From JACKOF01 sp041571855 (lineage in GTDB: Bacteria > Pseudomonadota > Gammaproteobacteria > Pseudomonadales > Porticoccaceae): 10,384 bases of DNA. A program made the position numbers and the translations under genes. The notes under the pieces are model-generated. The model was not told the origin of the DNA and ran no database searches. It saw nothing but the letters and a program-made list of their open reading frames with translations. This document shows positions 6,077-10,384 of this stretch, piece after piece. Each line of letters starts with the position of its first letter. The first letter of the stretch is position 1. Where the stretch lies: positions 1 to 10,384 of the forward strand of contig JBFFTH010000065.1 of NCBI GenBank assembly GCA_041571855.1. The letters are read 5' to 3'.

Positions 6077-7393
6077 ATGATCGGTATTCAGGAATTCAAA
6101 CGTCGCCGGCGCGAGCTAATGGCGCTGATGGCGCCGAATAGTATTGCTATTGTGCTGGCTGCCCCCGAGCGCAAGCGCAATCGTGACGTTCACTACCCCT
6201 ACCGACAGGACAGCGACTTCCAGTATCTGACCGGTTTTCCCGAACCCGAGTCGGTATTGGTGCTGATGCCAAAGCGCAAACAGGGTGAATTTCTTCTATT
6301 CTGCCGAGAGCGCAATCGCGAGCGTGAAATCTGGGATGGCTATCGCGCCGGTCCGGAGGGAGCCCGGGAGAAATATGGTGCCGATGACGCATTTCCCATT
6401 GACGATATTGATGAAATTCTGCCGGGCCTCTTGGAAGGCCGGGAGAAGGTTTACTACGCGCTGGGTAAAGATACCGAGTTTGACCAGCACCTGATGGAGT
6501 GGGTGAATCATATTCGCGACCAGGCCCGGGCCGGGGCCGTTCCACCCGGTGAATTTGTCGATCTGGATCACCTGCTGCACGAACTGCGGTTGTTCAAGAG
6601 TCGGGCGGAACTAAAAGTGATGCGTATGGCGGCACAGATATCTGCCCGCGCCCACCGCCGAGCCATGAAAAGCTGTAAACCCGGGGTGTATGAATACCAG
6701 TTGCAGGCCGAAATTGAGCATGAATTCGCCATGGCGGGAGCCCGCTATCCAGCCTACGGCTCTATTGTGGGTGGTGGCGCCAATGGTTGTATCCTTCACT
6801 ATGTGGAAAACAGCGACAAGTTGAGGGACGGTGATCTGGTGCTGATCGATGCCGGCTGTGAGCTGGAGCACTACGCAGCCGATATTACGCGGACCTTCCC
6901 GGTCAACGGCCGTTTTTCAGAAGAACAGAAGGCGCTCTACAATATTGTGCTGGCGGCGCAGGAAGCGGCGATCGGGGCCTGCATTGTCGGCAACCACTGG
7001 AACGATCCACATGAGGCGGCATTGAAAGTTATCGTTCGGGGGCTGGTCAAGCTGGGTCTATTGCAGGGCAAGGTCAGCGAACTGATTAAAAAAGAAGCCT
7101 ATCGGGAGTTCTATATGCACCGGGTCGGGCACTGGCTTGGGATGGATGTTCACGATGTCGGCGACTACAAGGTGGATGGCAAGTGGCGGTTGCTGGAGCC
7201 GGGTATGGTTACCACCGTTGAGCCTGGTATTTATGTTTCGCCGGACAATACCAGCGTTCACAGGCGCTGGCGAGGCATCGGGATTCGCATCGAGGACGAT
7301 GTGGCGATTACTGCCAGTGGCCCTGAAGTATTGACGGCCGATGTCCCGAAAACGGTGGCGGAGATAGAGGCACTGATGGCGGATGGTGCCTAG
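6077..7393 (+). CDS. pepP: Xaa-Pro aminopeptidase (aminopeptidase P)
   Basis: Cytoplasmic dimetal (Mn) peptidase that removes an N-terminal residue preceding proline. The 438-residue protein is close to E. coli PepP (441). The N-terminal AMP_N domain spans about 1-170 and contains the NRDVHYPYRQDSDFQYLTGF region; a pita-bread catalytic domain follows from about 175. All five metal ligands are in place: Asp258 (LIDAG), Asp269 (ADITRTF), His352 (HRVGHWLG), Glu382 (VEPGIY) and Glu406 (GIRIEDD). The substrate-site histidines His241, His348 and His359 and Arg404 also align with E. coli, so it should be active. It sits between ygfB and ubiH, and its stop TAG directly abuts the ubiH ATG. No direct role in ubiquinone synthesis is known; the linkage is simply a conserved operon. 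Confidence 0.97.
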   Translation: MIGIQEFKRRRRELMALMAPNSIAIVLAAPERKRNRDVHYPYRQDSDFQYLTGFPEPESVLVLMPKRKQGEFLLFCRERNREREIWDGYRAGPEGAREKYGADDAFPIDDIDEILPGLLEGREKVYYALGKDTEFDQHLMEWVNHIRDQARAGAVPPGEFVDLDHLLHELRLFKSRAELKVMRMAAQISARAHRRAMKSCKPGVYEYQLQAEIEHEFAMAGARYPAYGSIVGGGANGCILHYVENSDKLRDGDLVLIDAGCELEHYAADITRTFPVNGRFSEEQKALYNIVLAAQEAAIGACIVGNHWNDPHEAALKVIVRGLVKLGLLQGKVSELIKKEAYREFYMHRVGHWLGMDVHDVGDYKVDGKWRLLEPGMVTTVEPGIYVSPDNTSVHRRWRGIGIRIEDDVAITASGPEVLTADVPKTVAEIEALMADGA

Positions 7394-8665
7394 ATGAAGC
7401 AGTTATCAGATCAACCTCCTGCTGAGCGCGAAGTCGATATTGCGATTATCGGCGGCGGCATGGTGGGCCTCTGCCTGGCGCTGCTGCTCAGCCAGCAAAA
7501 TGCCGGCTGGAAAATTCTGGTGGTTGAAGCTTTCAATGCCCCTGCCGCCGGCAGCGACAGCGCAAAGCCCGATTATCGTCCCAGCTTTGATGCGCGGTCC
7601 ACCGCGCTGTCCCAGAGTAGCCGGGAAATTTTCGAGCAGTTGGGTCTCTGGCAGCAACTCAGCCGTCATGTTGAGCCGATTGCCGATGTGCACGTTTCAG
7701 ATCGCGGTCATATAGGCAGCACCCGTATGTCGGCAGCCGAGCAGGGTCTTGAAGCGCTCGGTTGCGTGATCGAAAACCCCTGGCTGGGTGCAGTACTGAT
7801 GGCGGCAGTGAAAAAGCAGGCGCAAGTAGAGCTAATCGCACCGGCCAGGCTCGAGAAATTGAACGTTGGCATCGGGGGTGTTTCTCTCGCCCTGTCAGGG
7901 GTTGAAGCCAGCTACCGGTCCAGGCTTCTGGTGGTGGCAGATGGTGCGCAGTCTGCCACCCGGGAAAAGCTGGGTATTACTTGCAGGATCAAGGATTACG
8001 GCAAGGTCGGGCTGATTGCCAATATCTCACTGGAGAAGCCTCACAATGGTATTGCCTATGAGCGCTTTACCGATTGGGGGCCGATGGCGATGTTGCCGCT
8101 GCCTGATCTGGATGGCTCTCACCGCAGCGCCCTGGTATGGACACTCGCCCCCTCCCAGGCGGACAAATTGCTGGCTGCCAGCGACGCTGAATTTCTGGCT
8201 CAATTACAAACCCGTTTTGGCCATCGACTGGGTGCCCTGGTGCGCGTGGGAGAACGTTTCAGCTACCCCCTGAAGCAGATCGTGGCCACCGAACAGGTGC
8301 GCAGCAGCGTAGTGGTAATAGGCAATGCCGCGCACTCACTGCACCCGGTTGCAGGGCAGGGGTTCAACCTGTCACTGCGCGATGCAGCAATGCTGGCCGA
8401 TGTCCTGGTGGCAGCGCACGATCGGGGCGATGATATCGGCAGCCTGGTGACACTGGAAAAATACCTTCATCGGCAACAGCTGGACCAGCGCCTTACCATG
8501 ATACTGAGCGACCTGTTGCCAATGTTGTTTGGCATGAAATCGGCCCCGGTGGCCCTGGCGAGAAACATCGGCCTGTTGGCGCTGGATGCGGTGCCCCCGC
8601 TGCGACACCGTTTTTCCCGGCTGGGCATGGGGCTGGAGACTCGCGGAGTAAATGTGCGTGGCTGA
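7394..8665 (+). CDS. ubiH: 2-octaprenyl-6-methoxyphenol hydroxylase, FAD-dependent
   Basis: Flavoprotein monooxygenase of aerobic ubiquinone synthesis, assigned in E. coli to hydroxylation at C1 of the ring, in the Ubi complex with prenylated intermediates. The 423 residues carry the FAD-binding GGGMVG fold at 20-25 with the ribose-binding Glu45, the FDARSTALS motif near 65-73, the VADGAQS (DG) motif at 181-187, and GNAAHSLHPVAGQGFNL at 310-326. The Asn in GNAAH replaces the usual Asp of GDAAH; E. coli UbiH has the same Asn, which supports UbiH over UbiI/UbiF. It is somewhat longer than E. coli UbiH (392), mainly from an N-terminal tail and a loop near 50-62. Its start directly follows the pepP stop, and its end overlaps ubiI by 14 bases. 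Which ring carbon it acts on is inferred from family and position. Confidence 0.93.
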   Translation: MKQLSDQPPAEREVDIAIIGGGMVGLCLALLLSQQNAGWKILVVEAFNAPAAGSDSAKPDYRPSFDARSTALSQSSREIFEQLGLWQQLSRHVEPIADVHVSDRGHIGSTRMSAAEQGLEALGCVIENPWLGAVLMAAVKKQAQVELIAPARLEKLNVGIGGVSLALSGVEASYRSRLLVVADGAQSATREKLGITCRIKDYGKVGLIANISLEKPHNGIAYERFTDWGPMAMLPLPDLDGSHRSALVWTLAPSQADKLLAASDAEFLAQLQTRFGHRLGALVRVGERFSYPLKQIVATEQVRSSVVVIGNAAHSLHPVAGQGFNLSLRDAAMLADVLVAAHDRGDDIGSLVTLEKYLHRQQLDQRLTMILSDLLPMLFGMKSAPVALARNIGLLALDAVPPLRHRFSRLGMGLETRGVNVRG

Positions 8666-9878
8666 TCAAAGTATGCATCTCTCGGAATACGATGTAGTCG
8701 TGGTCGGTGCTGGTATGGTAGGCAGCGCCTTTGCAGCGCTGCTGGCGGATTCCGGTGCCGGGCATGCAGTAAAAATTGCGCTGATTGAGGCCAACAAGTT
8801 CGTTGCGCCCGAGGGGGAGGGCTTTGATCCGCGTGTCGTGGCGTTGACCGAAGCTTCCCGCAAGATGCTGGCACAGATCGGCGTCTGGCAGGAAATTGAA
8901 GGCGTGCGAGTCTGCCCCTATACCGGAATGCAGGTGTGGGATGCAGAGGGCACTGGCAGGATCGAGTTTGACTGTGAGGAAATACGGCAGCCCAACCTCG
9001 GCCACATTGTGGAAAATTCAGTGATCGTTGCGGCACTGCTGCGCAAAATAGAGCAACTTGAGAGCGTCGATCTGCTCTGCCCTGCCAGTGTTGAAAATAT
9101 TTCAAGCAACGAGACCGGGGTCGATATCTCGCTCGCTGATGGGACTGTGCTGAGGGCAGACTTGCTGGTGGCTGCCGACGGTGCCATGTCCAGGGTCAGA
9201 GACATGGCCGGGCTCAAGATGCGGGAGTGGGCCTACGGTCACACTGCCATTGTTACCACTATCACCACGGAGAAACCTCACCAGTTCACCGCGCGTCAGC
9301 GTTTTATGGCTGCGGGCCCGCTGGCGTTCCTGCCGTTGCGGGCAATCGATGGCAACTGCCATCACTGTTCCCTGGTCTGGTCACAGAAAACCGAGGCGGC
9401 TGGAGAACTGATGGCGTTGACCGATGAGGAGTTTTGTCGCCAGTTGGGCTACGCCAGCGAATTTTGCCTCGGCAATATCACGGCAGTGGAGAAACGCTTC
9501 AGTTTTCCACTGCGTCAGCGCCATGCCATCGACTACATCAGGCCTGGCCTGGCGCTGGTCGGCGATGCCGCGCATACCATCCACCCGCTGGCCGGCCAGG
9601 GCGTAAATCTCGGGTTTCAGGATGTAATGACCCTGGTGGAGGAGGTGACAACAGCGCTGGATAAGGGCATGTCGCCGGGTGATCCGCTGGTGCTCGGGCG
9701 CTACCAGCGGCGTCGCAAGCCCCATAATCTGGGAATGATGGCGGCGATGGAGGCTTTCAAGCGCCTGTTCGAAGAAGAGGCGCTGCCGATCAAGCTGCTG
9801 CGCAATATCGGCATGAGTGGTGTCAATGCGGTCGCGCCGCTTAAAAATGAACTGATTCGCAGGGCAATGGGCCTGTAG
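8652..9878 (+). CDS. ubiI: UbiI/VisC-type ubiquinone hydroxylase, FAD-dependent
   Basis: Second UbiH/UbiI-family flavin monooxygenase, in E. coli hydroxylating C5 of the ubiquinone ring precursor. Of 408 residues, the FAD fold GAGMVG is at 19-24 with Glu46, FDPRVVALTEAS at 58-69, the AADGAMS motif at 174-180, and the classical GDAAHTIHPLAGQGVNLG at 304-321. The C-terminal part ends in the family's YQRRRKPHN and LLRNIGMSG segments. The Asp in GDAAH and its place after ubiH argue for UbiI. The start is uncertain: ATG 8652 has GGAG only three bases away, GTG 8658 has the same GGAG at a good nine bases, and ATG 8673 gives a shorter start just before the FAD strand. All leave the enzyme intact. 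The end is 113 bases before gcvH. Confidence 0.92.
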   Translation: MCVADQSMHLSEYDVVVVGAGMVGSAFAALLADSGAGHAVKIALIEANKFVAPEGEGFDPRVVALTEASRKMLAQIGVWQEIEGVRVCPYTGMQVWDAEGTGRIEFDCEEIRQPNLGHIVENSVIVAALLRKIEQLESVDLLCPASVENISSNETGVDISLADGTVLRADLLVAADGAMSRVRDMAGLKMREWAYGHTAIVTTITTEKPHQFTARQRFMAAGPLAFLPLRAIDGNCHHCSLVWSQKTEAAGELMALTDEEFCRQLGYASEFCLGNITAVEKRFSFPLRQRHAIDYIRPGLALVGDAAHTIHPLAGQGVNLGFQDVMTLVEEVTTALDKGMSPGDPLVLGRYQRRRKPHNLGMMAAMEAFKRLFEEEALPIKLLRNIGMSGVNAVAPLKNELIRRAMGL

Positions 9879-9922
9879 CGGCAAGGTTTTTCTCTGCGCA
9901 ATGCGCATACTGACAGGAAGCA

Positions 9923-9950
9923 TTGCATTCACGGGGATCGGGTTTAAAAT
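9923..9950 (+). promoter_or_regulatory. Sigma-70 promoter of gcvH
   Basis: TTGCAT (9923-9928) and TAAAAT (9945-9950) are 16 bases apart, with a predicted start near 9957 and a leader of about 35 bases. gcvH therefore need not depend on the ubi operon. The leader is too short for a glycine riboswitch. Confidence 0.65.
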
Positions 9951-9979
9951 GCGGCGTCTTTCTGGAGACCAATACTGAA

Positions 9980-9984
9980 GAGGA
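9980..9984 (+). promoter_or_regulatory. Ribosome binding site of gcvH
   Basis: GAGGA lies 7 bases before ATG 9992. It supports that start over an in-frame upstream start at 9923, which lies in the promoter. Confidence 0.75.
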
Positions 9985-9991
9985 AACGAGG

Positions 9992-10375
9992 ATGAGTGAA
10001 GCACCGGCAGAATTAAAATACGCATCCAGCCACGAGTGGGCGCGTGATGAGGGCGACGGAACAGTGACCGTGGGCATTACAGATCACGCCCAGGATGCGC
10101 TCGGTGATGTGGTTTATGTCGAGTTGCCAGAAATTGGCGCAGAAGTGACAGCGGGAAGCGAAATCGCAGTAGTGGAGTCGGTGAAGGCGGCATCTGACAT
10201 CTATGCACCGGTTTCAGGTGAGGTGGTTGCCGTCAACGAATTGCTGGCTGATGAGCCGGAAACCATCAATGATTCGCCCTATGACGACGGTTGGTTTTTC
10301 AAGATCAGGATGTCAAACCCGGATGAACTCAACGATTTACTGGATGCCGATGGTTATCTGGGCTCAGTGGAATAA
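9992..10375 (+). CDS. gcvH: Glycine cleavage system H protein
   Basis: Lipoyl carrier protein that shuttles the aminomethyl group between the P, T and L proteins of the glycine cleavage system, giving 5,10-methylene-THF, CO2 and ammonia. The 127 residues match the family (E. coli 129). The start LKYASSHEWAR and GITDHAQDALGDVVYVELP are typical, and the lipoylation site is Lys65 in VVESVKAASDIYAP. The C-terminal NDSPYDDGWFFKI and the final helix LNDLLDADGYL complete the fold. It is complete, with its TAA nine bases before the window end. gcvT, which lies just before gcvH in E. coli after ubiI, is absent here; gcvP or gcvT may lie beyond the window. Confidence 0.97.
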   Translation: MSEAPAELKYASSHEWARDEGDGTVTVGITDHAQDALGDVVYVELPEIGAEVTAGSEIAVVESVKAASDIYAPVSGEVVAVNELLADEPETINDSPYDDGWFFKIRMSNPDELNDLLDADGYLGSVE

Positions 10376-10384
10376 AACCACATC

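Noticed and set aside
9894..9906. TGCGCA repeated on both sides of a central A after ubiI, considered as a terminator
   Set aside because: TGCGCA is itself self-complementary, the loop would be a single base, and there is no T-tract downstream.
9951..9991. Glycine riboswitch before gcvH, suggested by a GGAGACC string
   Set aside because: The leader after the predicted start is about 35 bases. There is no room for an aptamer and none of its conserved stems can be drawn.

Overview
The window is a stretch of ordinary core chromosome from a gammaproteobacterium with moderately high GC. The evidence is the gene order: a TIGR02449-type/zapB-like gene, zapA, 6S RNA and the 5-formyltetrahydrofolate cyclo-ligase gene on one strand, divergent from ygfB-pepP-ubiH-ubiI and then gcvH. 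Enterobacteria and pseudomonads have much the same block. The divergent rpiA/ilvA pair recalls the Pseudomonas arrangement. Protein motifs such as the IlvA start and the pseudomonad-like ZapA/TIGR02449 pair suggest a Pseudomonas- or Cellvibrio-related, perhaps marine, lineage, but the genus cannot be named from sequence alone.

Layout. Positions 1-90 hold no gene that I can support. rpiA (91-777, minus) and ilvA (935-2446, plus) diverge from a 157-base spacer. ilvA converges on pyk (2492-3913, minus). Going upstream on the minus strand, pyk is preceded after only 9 bases by the 5-FCL gene (3923-4543), then the 6S RNA gene (about 4577-4747), zapA (4783-5094) and a short coiled-coil gene (5091-5303) that overlaps zapA by the four bases ATGA. 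A 211-base divergent spacer follows. On the plus strand come ygfB (5515-6060), pepP (6077-7393), ubiH (7394-8665) and ubiI (8652-9878), packed as one operon, then a 113-base gap with its own promoter and gcvH (9992-10375). The window ends there, probably just before further glycine-cleavage genes.

How the genes work together. RpiA (pentose phosphate pathway), IlvA (isoleucine synthesis) and Pyk (last step of glycolysis) are central metabolism. The minus-strand cluster combines cell-division proteins (ZapA and its small coiled-coil partner gene) with the global RNA polymerase regulator 6S RNA and a folate-salvage enzyme. The plus-strand operon joins two ubiquinone-ring hydroxylases to a proline aminopeptidase and a small UPF0149 protein. 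GcvH and 5-FCL both touch one-carbon metabolism, because 5-FCL clears 5-formyl-THF, which inhibits the serine/glycine one-carbon enzymes.

I looked for an undescribed system and found none: no mobile elements, CRISPR array, tRNA, rRNA, phage or defence genes. The points worth a second look are small: a 6S RNA recognised by structure, a 5-FCL reading frame that runs falsely into it, pyk placed behind 5-FCL, a His in the pyruvate kinase active-site ATxM motif, and gcvH without gcvT beside it.
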